A DNA stretch of 64,000 nucleotides from Flavobacteriaceae bacterium (GTDB taxonomy: Bacteria > Bacteroidota > Bacteroidia > Flavobacteriales > Flavobacteriaceae). Under the pieces are notes generated by a model. It saw nothing but the letters and a program-made list of their open reading frames with translations, did no database searches and was not told the origin of the DNA. The DNA lies in assembly GCA_024644725.1 (NCBI GenBank), contig JAHEHE010000001.1:25257-89256 (forward strand), given 5' to 3'. A program made the position numbers and the translations under genes. Shown here piece by piece: positions 7,668 to 16,661 of the stretch (positions are counted from its first letter, which is position 1; each line of letters starts with the position of its first letter).

Positions 7668-9394
7668 GACGCTTTTGATTTGTTTTCCCGTAGGAGTTTT
7701 TCTGCAGCGTAATTGGCCGCTCTCGCGGTGATCGCCATATAGGTCAATGACGGGTTCTGGCAACCCGAAGAGGTCATGCAGGCCCCGTCTGTGACATAGA
7801 CATTGGGCACGGTATGCACCTGGTTGTATTTTCCGAGCACCGAGGTTTTGGGATCCCTTCCCATTCGGGCCGTACCCATCTCATGTATGCCCAAGCCGGG
7901 ATAGAACTCCTCCTGATTGTCATAAGGCATTATTTTGGTGTATCCCGCAGCTTTCATCATTTTTACGGCCTGCTCAACTATGTCCTTGCGCATCTTCTTC
8001 TCATTTTCCTTGTACTCCACATCGAAATCCACCGTGGGCAATCCCCAGTCGTCGAGGTTGTCATAGTTCAGGCTCATCTTGTTCTCGTGATAGGGCAGGC
8101 ATTCACCAAAGCCTCCCATTCCGATGACCCAGGGCCCGGGCTTCATCAGCTCCTCCTTGAGGTCTTCTCCATAGCTCATCTCTTTGATGGCCCGCTTCCA
8201 ATTGGATCGGCTTGCACTTCCCTGATAACCGAAGCCTCGAATGAAATCTGTCAGTTCTGTTTCTCCTTCAACATTTCTGAAACGGGGGATGTAAAAACCA
8301 GCCGGTTTGCGCCCTTTGTAGTATTTGTCCTCGTGTTCCTCTACGACTGCATACGCTCCGGCTCCAAGATGGTGATCCATGATGTTGTGACCCAACTCAC
8401 CACTGTCATTCCCAAGACCATTCGGAAATCGATCGGATCTGGATTGCATGAGGATGGCAGCTGAGGCAATTGCCGAGGCGCAACAGAAAATAATGGAAGC
8501 TTTGTAAAAGAATTTTTCCTTGGTCAGGGTGTCGATAATTCTGACCCCTGTCGCTTTTTTCAAAGTGTCGTCATAGACTATTTCATAGGCTATTGAATTG
8601 GGCCGCAGGGTCATGTTACCGGTCCTCTCCGCCGCAGGAAGGGTTGAGGCATTGCTGCTGAAGTAACCCCCAAAAGGGCATCCTCTCATGCAACGGTCCC
8701 GGTATTGACACTTCGCCCTTCCCTGGTAGGTTTTGTCCCCTGTGATATGCGCCACTCTGGCGTGAGTAACAATTCTACCCTCCATGTTCTCGTGGACCCT
8801 GCTGGCAAAGTCTTCCTCAACGCAATTGAACGGCATCGGCTCAGTGAGCTTCCCGTCGGGGACCTGGTCGCTACCAATATTATTGCCGCATACACCAATG
8901 TAATCTTCCACCTTGTCGTACCAGGGTGCCAGATCCTGATAGCGAATGGGCCAGTCAACGCCGTGACCGTCTTTCTTGTTCGCCTCAAAGTCATGAGGTC
9001 CCAAACGGTAGGAATGCCGGCCCCACGTAAGGGATCTTCCCCCCACATGATAACCCCGCATCCAGTCAAATCTTTTCGTTTCAGTGTATGGATGATCAAT
9101 GTCATCTACGAACCAGTGTCTCCACTGCTCATCTGTCGTATAGCCGGTTCTGGCCTGCTTTTCCTGTCGTTTTCTGTCTTCAGCGGCAGTCTCACCGCGG
9201 TGCTCAAAATCCCAAGCCTCCATATGCATAGTGGGATAATCGACCACATGCCTCACCATACGGCCCCTTTCCAGTACCAGAGTCTTGAGCCCTTTCTCGC
9301 ACAGCTCCTTGGCCGCCCATCCGCCTGAAATACCTGTGCCAATGACTATGGCGTCGTACTCAACCGGTTGTTCTTTTTCTTTTCCTTCTTGCAT
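7664..9394 (-). CDS. GMC-family FAD-dependent sugar (gluconate/aldose) dehydrogenase, large subunit
   Basis: The 576-residue protein has an N-terminal FAD-binding motif (AIVIGTGISGGWAAKEL), the GGRSLTWG segment and the GMC C-terminal half with GIHEMGTARMG and CQNPSLTYMA, which supply the catalytic histidine and asparagine. A cysteine cluster near residue 230 (CQYRDRCMRGCP) resembles the Fe-S motif in membrane-linked FAD sugar dehydrogenases. There is no leader of its own; export as a complex with the Tat-like small subunit encoded next is likely. Substrate cannot be read from sequence: gluconate, glucose or a glycoside 3-position are candidates. No cytochrome c gene is adjacent, so the electron acceptor is unknown. 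Confidence 0.82.
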   Translation of the reverse strand: MQEGKEKEQPVEYDAIVIGTGISGGWAAKELCEKGLKTLVLERGRMVRHVVDYPTMHMEAWDFEHRGETAAEDRKRQEKQARTGYTTDEQWRHWFVDDIDHPYTETKRFDWMRGYHVGGRSLTWGRHSYRLGPHDFEANKKDGHGVDWPIRYQDLAPWYDKVEDYIGVCGNNIGSDQVPDGKLTEPMPFNCVEEDFASRVHENMEGRIVTHARVAHITGDKTYQGRAKCQYRDRCMRGCPFGGYFSSNASTLPAAERTGNMTLRPNSIAYEIVYDDTLKKATGVRIIDTLTKEKFFYKASIIFCCASAIASAAILMQSRSDRFPNGLGNDSGELGHNIMDHHLGAGAYAVVEEHEDKYYKGRKPAGFYIPRFRNVEGETELTDFIRGFGYQGSASRSNWKRAIKEMSYGEDLKEELMKPGPWVIGMGGFGECLPYHENKMSLNYDNLDDWGLPTVDFDVEYKENEKKMRKDIVEQAVKMMKAAGYTKIMPYDNQEEFYPGLGIHEMGTARMGRDPKTSVLGKYNQVHTVPNVYVTDGACMTSSGCQNPSLTYMAITARAANYAAEKLLRENKSKAS

Positions 9395-9400
9395 AGTTTC

Positions 9401-9916
9401 TTACAGATATCTTTCTTCAACTACCTTCAGGTGGTGCAGCAAATGACCACAGATGATAAAACCCAGGGCACGAACGCTAATTTGATTTCCATCGATCTTT
9501 CCCATTCTTTTCAGAATTTTCTCATTCATCGAGGCAAACATCAGGATATTGGATTTTCGGATCCAATTGAATTCCTCCAGCAATGAGGCCAGGCTCCTGT
9601 CAGTTAACTCGCAGTTTTCAGCATACAGGTTCTCATCGAAGCCCGGCAGCTCGGTAGAATCCTTGCGCGCAAATCGCAGTGCTCTGTAGGCAAATATGCG
9701 CTCTGTATCCATGATGTGTTGGAGCAACTCCTTGATGCTCCACTTCCCTTCAGCATATCGATAGTCCTCCTTTTTAGGGTCGAGCCCTTTGAACAAGGAA
9801 TTACAGGCTTCGAGACTTGTTTTCAGAAGTTCGTTCAAATCCGAATCTCCAACAGGAATCGCATCCAGATAAGGTTGATAGAATACAGCGTATTCCTCTC
9901 TGCCGGGTCTTGGCAT
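9401..9916 (-). CDS. DinB-superfamily protein
   Basis: This 171-residue protein has the DinB/YfiT four-helix pattern. The first half carries WSIKELLQHIMDTERIFAYRALRFAR and the C terminus has GHLLHHLKVVEERYL, which provide the typical metal-binding histidines. Superfamily members include thiol-dependent S-transferases and many of unknown role. It lies six bases upstream of the GMC dehydrogenase and is the first gene of that operon. A link to sugar oxidation is only positional. A second DinB-like gene occurs at 14657. Confidence 0.75.
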   Translation of the reverse strand: MPRPGREEYAVFYQPYLDAIPVGDSDLNELLKTSLEACNSLFKGLDPKKEDYRYAEGKWSIKELLQHIMDTERIFAYRALRFARKDSTELPGFDENLYAENCELTDRSLASLLEEFNWIRKSNILMFASMNEKILKRMGKIDGNQISVRALGFIICGHLLHHLKVVEERYL

Positions 9917-9975
9917 CCGCGTAAATTTTTTGAATTAAAAACCCGCTAATTTAACGAATTTCATTGAGATGAAAG

Positions 9976-11172
9976 TCAGGGAGAAAGAAGTCGAAAGGAC
10001 TGCTTGGCGATCTCTAATTCCTCATTTGTCGGAACGACAAGCAGGGTCACCTCGGCACCATCTGTTTGAATCTCCCGGATGGAATGTTCCCTGACCCGGT
10101 TCTTGTCTTCATCAAGATGGACCCCAAAGAACCCCATGTCTGCACAGATCAAACTCCGTAAAAGATCGGAATTCTCACCAATTCCTGCCGTGAACACCAG
10201 GGCATCTAAACCATTCATCGCAGCTGTATATGCTCCAATGTATTTCTTCACCCGATAGGCGTTCATCTTCAGGGCAAGGTTGCAAGCCTCGTCTCCCTGT
10301 GAAGCTGCAGTTTCTATCTCTCTCAAATCGCTGAATCCGGTAAGGCCCAGCATGCCGCTTTTTTCCTGCAAGATACTCTTGACCTCATCAACAGAGTATC
10401 CCAATTCATCAATCATATGAAAAATCACGGATTGATCGATGTCACCGCTTCGCGTTCCCATGATCAAGCCGTTCATTGGACCAAAGCCCAGCGAGTGCTC
10501 CACACTTTTTCCGTCTTTGACCGCTGTGATGCTGCAGCCGTTACCCAGATGCACCGTGATCATTTTAGCCGCTTTGCCTTCCAGATACGCTGCAGCCTTC
10601 TCTGAAACATATTTGTGACTGGTACCATGGAAACCATAGGTTCGAAGCTGATGCTTGCGATAGATCTCTTCGGGAATCGCGTATCGATAGGCTATTTCCG
10701 GAATCGTCTGGTGAAAAGCCGTATCGAACACCGCCACCTGGGCAGCTTCAGGAAAAATTCTTTCGGCGACTTCGATCCCTTTGAAATTATGCGGATTGTG
10801 CAACGGTGCCAGGTTGAATAGCTCCTGGATCTTCGCTTTGACCTTCTCATCAATGCGCACAGTTTCAGAGAAACTGCTTCCGCCATGAACCACGCGGTGC
10901 CCTACAGCATCAATTCCAGAGGCGTCCTCAATCACTCCCTTTTCCGGGTCGAGGAGAAGACCGGCAATCATTTGAAGACCTGCTTCGTGGTTTCTTATTT
11001 CTTTTTCCTGCTCAAACTCTCCTCTTTCTGAACGGTATTTTATCCTTGATCCTTCCAGGCCAATGCGTTCTGCCACTCCAGAAGCTATCACCACTTCCGA
11101 GGGCATGCCAATCAATTGAAACTTGATGGATGAACTGCCCGAATTGATCACAAGGATTTTCATTGTTTTCAT
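9976..11172 (-). CDS. ackA: Acetate kinase
   Basis: AckA interconverts acetyl phosphate + ADP with acetate + ATP. The protein shows the ASKHA-fold acetate kinase motifs VINSGSSSIKFQL at the N terminus, GHRVVHGG, FDTAFHQTIP, RTYGFHGTSHKYV, TVHLGNGCS and VFTAGIGENS, with normal length (398). Start: the track's M at 11190 lies inside pta; ATG 11172, four bases after the pta stop, or ATG 11163 (giving MKILVINSG) is correct. It is in one operon with pta, forming the acetyl-CoA to acetate route. Confidence 0.96.
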   Translation of the reverse strand: MKTMKILVINSGSSSIKFQLIGMPSEVVIASGVAERIGLEGSRIKYRSERGEFEQEKEIRNHEAGLQMIAGLLLDPEKGVIEDASGIDAVGHRVVHGGSSFSETVRIDEKVKAKIQELFNLAPLHNPHNFKGIEVAERIFPEAAQVAVFDTAFHQTIPEIAYRYAIPEEIYRKHQLRTYGFHGTSHKYVSEKAAAYLEGKAAKMITVHLGNGCSITAVKDGKSVEHSLGFGPMNGLIMGTRSGDIDQSVIFHMIDELGYSVDEVKSILQEKSGMLGLTGFSDLREIETAASQGDEACNLALKMNAYRVKKYIGAYTAAMNGLDALVFTAGIGENSDLLRSLICADMGFFGVHLDEDKNRVREHSIREIQTDGAEVTLLVVPTNEELEIAKQSFRLLSP

Positions 11173-11176
11173 CGTA

Positions 11177-13282
11177 CTAAACTTCAGCAAGTTCCATTTG
11201 AGCCTGAATGGCAGTTATCACAACAGTGTTGAAAATGTCGTCGACCGTGCACCCACGACTGAGATCGTTGACCGGCTTGTTCAAGCCCTGAAGCATCGGC
11301 CCAATGGCAATGGCCCCTGTTTCCCTTTGGACTGCCTTATAGGTATTATTGCCTGTGTTCAGATCAGGGAAGATCAGGACACTCGCCTGCCCGGCAACCT
11401 GGGAATCCGGCATTTTCTTACTTCCCACGCTCATGTCAACGGCCGCGTCATACTGGATCGGCCCCTCAATCTTGAGTTCAGGTCGCTTTTTCTTGACTAT
11501 TTCCGTCGCTTCACGAACCTTGTCAACATCCGCTCCGGAGCCAGAGGCCCCAGAGGAATAGGACAACATGGCCACTTTGGGCTCAATTCCAAAGGCGGCA
11601 CTCGATTCAGCTGAGGAGATGGCGATCTCAGCTAGCTGCTCTGCGGTAGGATTCGGATTTATGGCACAATCTCCAAAAACCGACACCCGATCTTCAAGAC
11701 ACATGAAAAAGACCGAGGAAACAACTGAAACGTCGGGTTTGGTCTTGATGAATTGCAAAGCCGGTCGAATCGTGTGTTGTGTGGTATGGACAGCTCCGGA
11801 AACCATCCCGTCAGCGTGCCCCTTATACACCATCATGGTCCCAAAAAAGGAAACGTCAGCCATCAGATCATGAGCCATAGGGCGGTTGACACTCCTGTGT
11901 TTTCTAAGTTGATAAAGAGTCTCGGCATAATCCTCAAAATGATCCGAATTTACCGGATCGATGATAGGAATCGAGTCCAGGTTCATAGGAATGCCGAGCT
12001 GGGCGATTTTGCTCTTAATCTGATCGGGTGACCCCAACAAGGTGATGTCAACAACGTCCAGTGCCTGAAGCCTGGAAACGGCGAGAAGAATTCTTTCATC
12101 CGTACCTTCTGGCAAGACAATATGCTTTTTCACCTTCTTCGCTTTTTTAAGCAGATTGTACTGAAACATTCTGGGAGTAAGTCCCCGTTTCTTGAATTTG
12201 AGATACTTCTTGGTTAGTGATTCCATATTGACATACTTGTCAAAGGTGATCAAAGACGTGTAGATTCTTTGCTCATTGTTCGGATAGATGTGGGATCGGA
12301 TAGCCCCGATATCATTGGCTACCTCAAAGGTGCCTCTTTCAACGGTGAGGATAGGAACAATCTCCCGAAGACCTTTTATCAATTGGATCACGGCTTTCTC
12401 CGGAGAAAGCCCTCCGGTCAGAACAATTCCGGCTATTTTCGGATAGTTGTCAGAAATACTGGCTTGTAGAGTGGCCAAAATAACATCCGCACGGTCCCCG
12501 GGCGTGATAACGAGACAATTCTCTGTGAGGTGAGTCAAAAAGTTCCGGAGCTGCATCGCCCCTACTGCAAAGCTCTCTACCTGATTGTTAACCTGGTCTT
12601 CCCCAAGTACAAGCTCTGCACCTATATCGTTGACTATTTCTTTGATGGTAGGATTGAAAAGACTGTTTATCAAAGGAATCGCTGCGACAAAAATCTCATC
12701 GCTCAATTTCTCAGAGATTGCCTCCTCCATCTTCAAAAGATCTTTTGATTCCACCTTGTTGGCAATCACGCCGAGTACCTGAACCTCTTTTTCAACAAAA
12801 GAGTCATAAGCCAGGTGCAGATTTGAAACCAGCTCCTCATCGGTTTTTCCTTTCCCTGTACCTACCAGGATTACGGGCGTACCTAGATTCTTCGCGATTA
12901 TTGCATTCAGATCAAGTTCGACAAAGGCGGCTTCCCCGGAAAAATCGGTACCCTCCAAAAGAATAAAATCAAAGCGCTCCTCAAGCTCTTTGTACTTCTT
13001 GAAAATGATATCGACAATTTCCTCTTCCTGATCATCGATCTTCTTTTGGATTACATCATGTACGGTAAGGGCATAGCAATCTTCATATGACATGTCGAGA
13101 TTAAAATGAGACAGCACGGTTTCAATGTGATTGTCCTTTTGACCTTGGATGACATTCTCAATGATGGGTCGAAAATAGCCCACTCGTTTCGTTCGTCCCA
13201 GTATAATTCGCAGAAGACCCAGTGTAATCAGGGACTTACCACTTTCCGGTTCACCGGTGGCGATGTAGATCGCTTTGTTCAT
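11177..13282 (-). CDS. pta: Phosphate acetyltransferase, long form
   Basis: Pta converts acetyl-CoA + phosphate to acetyl phosphate. The 701-residue product is the long three-domain form: an N-terminal BioD-like P-loop domain (YIATGEPESGKSLITLGLL), a central DRTGG-type regulatory domain, and a C-terminal PTA_PTB catalytic domain (VLPEGTDERILLA, SYSSGASGSGADVDKVREA, FPDLNTGNNTYKAVQRE). The start ATG 13282 follows a TATCTTTG promoter element by 15 bases; the track's start at 13300 overlaps that element. The ackA start follows closely. Confidence 0.96.
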   Translation of the reverse strand: MNKAIYIATGEPESGKSLITLGLLRIILGRTKRVGYFRPIIENVIQGQKDNHIETVLSHFNLDMSYEDCYALTVHDVIQKKIDDQEEEIVDIIFKKYKELEERFDFILLEGTDFSGEAAFVELDLNAIIAKNLGTPVILVGTGKGKTDEELVSNLHLAYDSFVEKEVQVLGVIANKVESKDLLKMEEAISEKLSDEIFVAAIPLINSLFNPTIKEIVNDIGAELVLGEDQVNNQVESFAVGAMQLRNFLTHLTENCLVITPGDRADVILATLQASISDNYPKIAGIVLTGGLSPEKAVIQLIKGLREIVPILTVERGTFEVANDIGAIRSHIYPNNEQRIYTSLITFDKYVNMESLTKKYLKFKKRGLTPRMFQYNLLKKAKKVKKHIVLPEGTDERILLAVSRLQALDVVDITLLGSPDQIKSKIAQLGIPMNLDSIPIIDPVNSDHFEDYAETLYQLRKHRSVNRPMAHDLMADVSFFGTMMVYKGHADGMVSGAVHTTQHTIRPALQFIKTKPDVSVVSSVFFMCLEDRVSVFGDCAINPNPTAEQLAEIAISSAESSAAFGIEPKVAMLSYSSGASGSGADVDKVREATEIVKKKRPELKIEGPIQYDAAVDMSVGSKKMPDSQVAGQASVLIFPDLNTGNNTYKAVQRETGAIAIGPMLQGLNKPVNDLSRGCTVDDIFNTVVITAIQAQMELAEV

Positions 13283-13297
13283 GGTAGAAAGTTTGTG

Positions 13298-13305
13298 CAA
13301 AGATA
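13298..13305 (-). promoter_or_regulatory. -7 promoter element of pta-ackA
   Basis: TATCTTTG on the minus strand matches TAnnTTTG exactly and predicts a leader of about 12 nt before the pta ATG at 13282. Confidence 0.6.
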
Positions 13306-13393
13306 CTCATATCATGAATTAATCATATGACATGCAGGTAACATTTGTGACCCTTAAATCAGCTCCTGTCAGAACGGTATGAAATATTTGGGC

Positions 13394-13401
13394 TAGATTT
13401 G
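13394..13401 (+). promoter_or_regulatory. -7 promoter element close to the hutI start
   Basis: TAGATTTG matches TAnnTTTG and ends only six bases before the hutI ATG, which would leave almost no leader. A weaker AATATTTG at 13383-13390 would give a more normal leader, so the true site is undecided. Confidence 0.45.
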
Positions 13402-13407
13402 TAAGGG

Positions 13408-14652
13408 ATGAGAGTTCTATTCAAAAATATTAAGCAACTCCTGCAGGTCAGGGATACAGATGTCGAGAAAGTAGCAGGTAAAGACATGGGTGAATTACCC
13501 GTTCTCGAACATGCCTTTCTGGTCACCGAAAATGATAGGATTGCGGATTTCGGCCCGATGGATCATATCCCGGACATCAAAGCGGACCACGAAGTGGATG
13601 CTACGGGCAAAATGCTGCTGCCTACCTGGTGTGACTCACACACGCATCTCGTGTATGCGGGAAATCGGGAAGAGGAATTCGTGGACAGGATTCGCGGCTT
13701 GAGTTATGAAGAGATTGCTGCACGCGGGGGCGGAATACTAAACTCAGCTCGCCGGCTTGGGTTGAGCTCGGAAGATGAAATTTACGAACAATCCTCAAAG
13801 CGATTGAAGGAGATCATGCAACTGGGAACGGGCGCGGTCGAGATCAAATCCGGGTATGGCCTGACCACCGAGTCAGAACTTAAAATGCTTAGGGTGATCA
13901 AACGGCTGGCTGAAGCTTATCCCATTGACATCAAGGCTACTTTCCTGGGGGCCCACGCTTTCCCGGAGCCTTTCCGGGATTCCCGGGATCAATATGTAGA
14001 TCTGATTTGTGACGAGATGATTCCCAAAGTGGCTCAAGCCGATCTTGCAGAATTCATCGATGCTTTCTGTGAAAAAGGCTATTTTTCAGTGGATCAGACC
14101 CAAAGGATAATGGAAAGAGGCCAGGAGTTCGGTCTTGTTGCCAAGATTCACGTGAATCAGTTCAACAGCATCGGCGGGATTCAGGCAGCCATTGATTCAA
14201 AGGCTCTTACGGTTGACCATCTTGAGGTGATGACCGAACAGGATTTCATAGACTTGGAGAGGTCTGAGGTAATGCCCGTTGCGCTTCCTTCCTGCTCCTA
14301 CTTTTTAAGCATTCCCTATACGCCCGCCCGGCAAATGATTGATCGCGGGATGCCTCTTGCCATAGCAACAGATTTCAACCCGGGTTCGACGCCCAGCGGA
14401 AACATGAACTTCGTGCTTTCAACGGCATGCATCAAAATGCGGCTTACCCCGGAGGAAGCGATCAACGCCGCAACGATCAATGGTGCCTACGCGATGAATC
14501 TCAGCGGAAGCCTGGGAAGCATCACAAGGGGCAAACTTGCTAATTTGATATTGACCCGGGAGATTCCCTCTTATGGGTTCCTGCCATATGCCTTCGGAAG
14601 CAATCACATCGAACGGGTAATGATAAGAGGTCAATTTCTGCCTGAAGAATAA
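13408..14652 (+). CDS. hutI: Imidazolonepropionase
   Basis: HutI hydrolyses 4-imidazolone-5-propanoate to N-formimino-L-glutamate, the third step of histidine degradation. The 414-residue amidohydrolase shows the metal-site motif CDSHTHLVYAGNREEEF, then RGGGILNSARR, EIKSGYGL, HVNQFNSIGG, VDHLEVM and the late DFNPGSTPSGN. Length and motif order are normal. No other hut gene is in the window, so the rest of the pathway must lie elsewhere. A DinB-like gene follows four bases after the stop. Confidence 0.95.
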   Translation: MRVLFKNIKQLLQVRDTDVEKVAGKDMGELPVLEHAFLVTENDRIADFGPMDHIPDIKADHEVDATGKMLLPTWCDSHTHLVYAGNREEEFVDRIRGLSYEEIAARGGGILNSARRLGLSSEDEIYEQSSKRLKEIMQLGTGAVEIKSGYGLTTESELKMLRVIKRLAEAYPIDIKATFLGAHAFPEPFRDSRDQYVDLICDEMIPKVAQADLAEFIDAFCEKGYFSVDQTQRIMERGQEFGLVAKIHVNQFNSIGGIQAAIDSKALTVDHLEVMTEQDFIDLERSEVMPVALPSCSYFLSIPYTPARQMIDRGMPLAIATDFNPGSTPSGNMNFVLSTACIKMRLTPEEAINAATINGAYAMNLSGSLGSITRGKLANLILTREIPSYGFLPYAFGSNHIERVMIRGQFLPEE

Positions 14653-14656
14653 TTTT

Positions 14657-15154
14657 ATGAACGACAGGATAAGCGATTGGGTCGACCAGATGACCGAAAT
14701 CCAAAATGGGAAGCCGTGGATCGGGAGCAACTTCAGCAAAAAAATGAAACTTCTCTCCGAAAAAGATTTCTTCAGACGGCCAATGCAACACATGCACAGC
14801 GTTGCAGAGATCATCTCACATCTGACAACCTGGAGAGAAGAAACTTTGATAAAACTGCAAAAGGGTGCTGGAAGCCTCAAAGACGATGATCCGTCAAACT
14901 GGAAAGACCCGGCTACATTAAAATCCATCGGTCAATCAAAAATAATGGATGACTACGACAAAAGTCTCTCGGAAATCTTGTCTTTTCTGGAAGGGGAAGG
15001 CGACGAATTTTTGCGTAAAACCTATTTTGACGGTGACTTCAATGGTGAATATACCTATGCCTGGCTCTTGCAGGGGATGTTGCATCACGACATCTACCAC
15101 CTGGCACAAATCGGCTATATCGTCAAGTTTCTAAGACTTGGCGGGAACCAGTAA
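14657..15154 (+). CDS. DinB-superfamily protein
   Basis: This 165-residue protein has the DinB helical pattern: MHSVAEIISHLTTWREETL near residue 50 and the C-terminal MLHHDIYHLAQIGYIVKFLR. The histidines at these positions are the expected metal ligands. Start ATG 14657 is four bases after hutI, so the two are probably cotranscribed. lipA follows after 43 bases with its own -7 element. Function unknown; sequence differs strongly from the DinB-like protein at 9401. Confidence 0.72.
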   Translation: MNDRISDWVDQMTEIQNGKPWIGSNFSKKMKLLSEKDFFRRPMQHMHSVAEIISHLTTWREETLIKLQKGAGSLKDDDPSNWKDPATLKSIGQSKIMDDYDKSLSEILSFLEGEGDEFLRKTYFDGDFNGEYTYAWLLQGMLHHDIYHLAQIGYIVKFLRLGGNQ

Positions 15155-15169
15155 TCAGGGAATTCTTCG

Positions 15170-15177
15170 TAAATTTG
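15170..15177 (+). promoter_or_regulatory. -7 promoter element of lipA
   Basis: TAAATTTG matches TAnnTTTG exactly, about 20 bases before the lipA ATG at 15198. Confidence 0.55.
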
Positions 15178-15197
15178 CAAACTAAAGTATCCTATCT

Positions 15198-16064
15198 ATG
15201 TCAGAGAATCTAACTGTACCCAGGCAGAAGAAACCGGAGTGGCTCCGGGTAAAACTCCCTGTGGGAAAGAAATATAAGGACCTGAGGGGGCTTGTAGACA
15301 AATACAAGCTCAACACAATCTGTACCAGTGGAAGTTGCCCAAACATGGGGGAATGCTGGGGAGAAGGAACGGCTACGTTCATGATCCTGGGCAATATATG
15401 CACCCGATCCTGTGGCTTCTGCGGAGTCAAGACCGGGAAACCGGAAAGTGTAGAATGGGATGAACCGGAAAAAGTCGCGCGTTCCATACATCTGATGAAA
15501 ATCAAGCATGCCGTCATCACGTCTGTCGATAGGGATGATCTTAGGGATGGAGGGTCAATCATTTGGGCGGAGACCGTTGAAGCGATCCGGCGCAGCAACC
15601 CGGAGACTACACTCGAAACGCTTATCCCTGACTTCAGGGGCATCCGGAGAAATATCGATCGGATTGTTGACGTGGCACCCGAAGTAATCTCCCACAACCT
15701 GGAAACGGTAAGGCGACTTACCCGGGAGGTAAGAATTCAGGCCAAATACGATCGAAGCCTGGAGGTCCTGGAATACATCAAAGATTCAGGGCAGCCCAGA
15801 ACAAAATCCGGAATCATGCTAGGCTTGGGTGAACGTGAAGAAGAGGTGATCGAAACCTTGCACGATTTGAAAAAAGCCAAAGTGGATATTGTCACTATTG
15901 GACAATATCTTCAACCGAGCAAAAAACACCTGCCGGTTCATGAGTTCATTCCACCGGAACAATTCGAGAAGTACAAACGCATAGGTTTGGAACTCGGTTT
16001 CAGGTATGTTGAAAGCGGTGCTCTTGTCCGTTCTTCTTACCGGGCAGAAAAACACCTGGTATGA
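15198..16064 (+). CDS. lipA: Lipoyl synthase
   Basis: LipA is a radical SAM enzyme that inserts two sulfurs into protein-bound octanoyl groups. Both Fe-S motifs are present: the auxiliary-cluster motif CTSGSCPNMGECW and the radical-SAM motif CTRSCGFC. The conserved C-terminal RSSYRAEKH, which supplies a serine ligand, is intact. The 288-residue length is normal. The product serves lipoate-dependent dehydrogenase complexes; lpdA, encoding their E3 component, is also in this window. Downstream lies the repeat region of small-RNA candidates. Confidence 0.97.
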   Translation: MSENLTVPRQKKPEWLRVKLPVGKKYKDLRGLVDKYKLNTICTSGSCPNMGECWGEGTATFMILGNICTRSCGFCGVKTGKPESVEWDEPEKVARSIHLMKIKHAVITSVDRDDLRDGGSIIWAETVEAIRRSNPETTLETLIPDFRGIRRNIDRIVDVAPEVISHNLETVRRLTREVRIQAKYDRSLEVLEYIKDSGQPRTKSGIMLGLGEREEEVIETLHDLKKAKVDIVTIGQYLQPSKKHLPVHEFIPPEQFEKYKRIGLELGFRYVESGALVRSSYRAEKHLV

Positions 16065-16124
16065 TTTAACATAGGATTAACAGTGCGTTTTCAAAAATGG
16101 AATGGAATTTGCTACCTTTATACT

Positions 16125-16216
16125 GAAGCAAAATTCCCCATTAGTTTTGACTTCGTTATGATTAATTTTGAGTTAGTAAGCTAAAAGGCTCTTCATTTTT
16201 TGGAGGGCCTTTTATT
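16125..16216 (+). ncRNA. Candidate small RNA, copy 1 of 3
   Basis: Signals in order: -7-like TACCTTTA (16113-16120); 5' box CAAAATTCCCCA; TTTTG; the conserved core containing GATTAATTTTGAGTTAGTAA followed by GCTAAAA; then a bulged hairpin AAAAGGCTC / GAGGGCCTTTT ending in T-rich sequence, read as an intrinsic terminator. The 5' CAAAATT can pair perfectly with AATTTTG of the core. The core also spells an 8-codon ORF (16158-16184, MINFELVS). The family is not identified from memory; the Rfam Flavo-1 RNA is one to test. Confidence 0.6.
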
Positions 16217-16397
16217 TGATCAAACGATTTACTCCCTATCAAATAATGCATTGCGATTGAGAAGAATCTCTCCGCACACCTGGTTTCTGAAAAAGAAATC
16301 AACAAAAAATGCGATACCGGCAAATAAATTAATAAATTCATAACAAATATTAACAAATCTGTAACACTTGACAACGAGTTTGGCACGAGATTTGCAA

Positions 16398-16497
16398 ATA
16401 TTCAATTGAAGCAAAGTTCCCCACAGATTTTGTTTTCATTATGATTAATTTTGAGTTAGTAAGCTAAAAAGCACTTCATCCCGAAGTGCTTTTTTGT
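16398..16497 (+). ncRNA. Candidate small RNA, copy 2 of 3
   Basis: A TTG at 16368-16370 and GAGATTTG at 16387-16394 form a fair Bacteroidota promoter. Then come GCAAAGTTCCCCACA, ATTTTG, TTCATT and the invariant core. A perfect 12-bp terminator stem AAAAAGCACTTC / GAAGTGCTTTTT with T-run follows directly. In this copy the 5' box reads CAAAGTT, which still pairs with core AATTTTG through one G-U pair. The 8-codon ORF MINFELVS lies at 16441-16467. Confidence 0.65.
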
Positions 16498-16661
16498 TTG
16501 GAACAGAATATTTGAAAGTTTTCAGCCGGGAAAAAGTGGCATTTATTAACAATAACATTCAAATCTTGCAAATAATTGCAAGACGTGGTCAAAAAAATGG
16601 TTAAACCAAATATTTTTCACTATAATTTTGTTGAATTATCAAAATATTCTTACCTTGTAAC

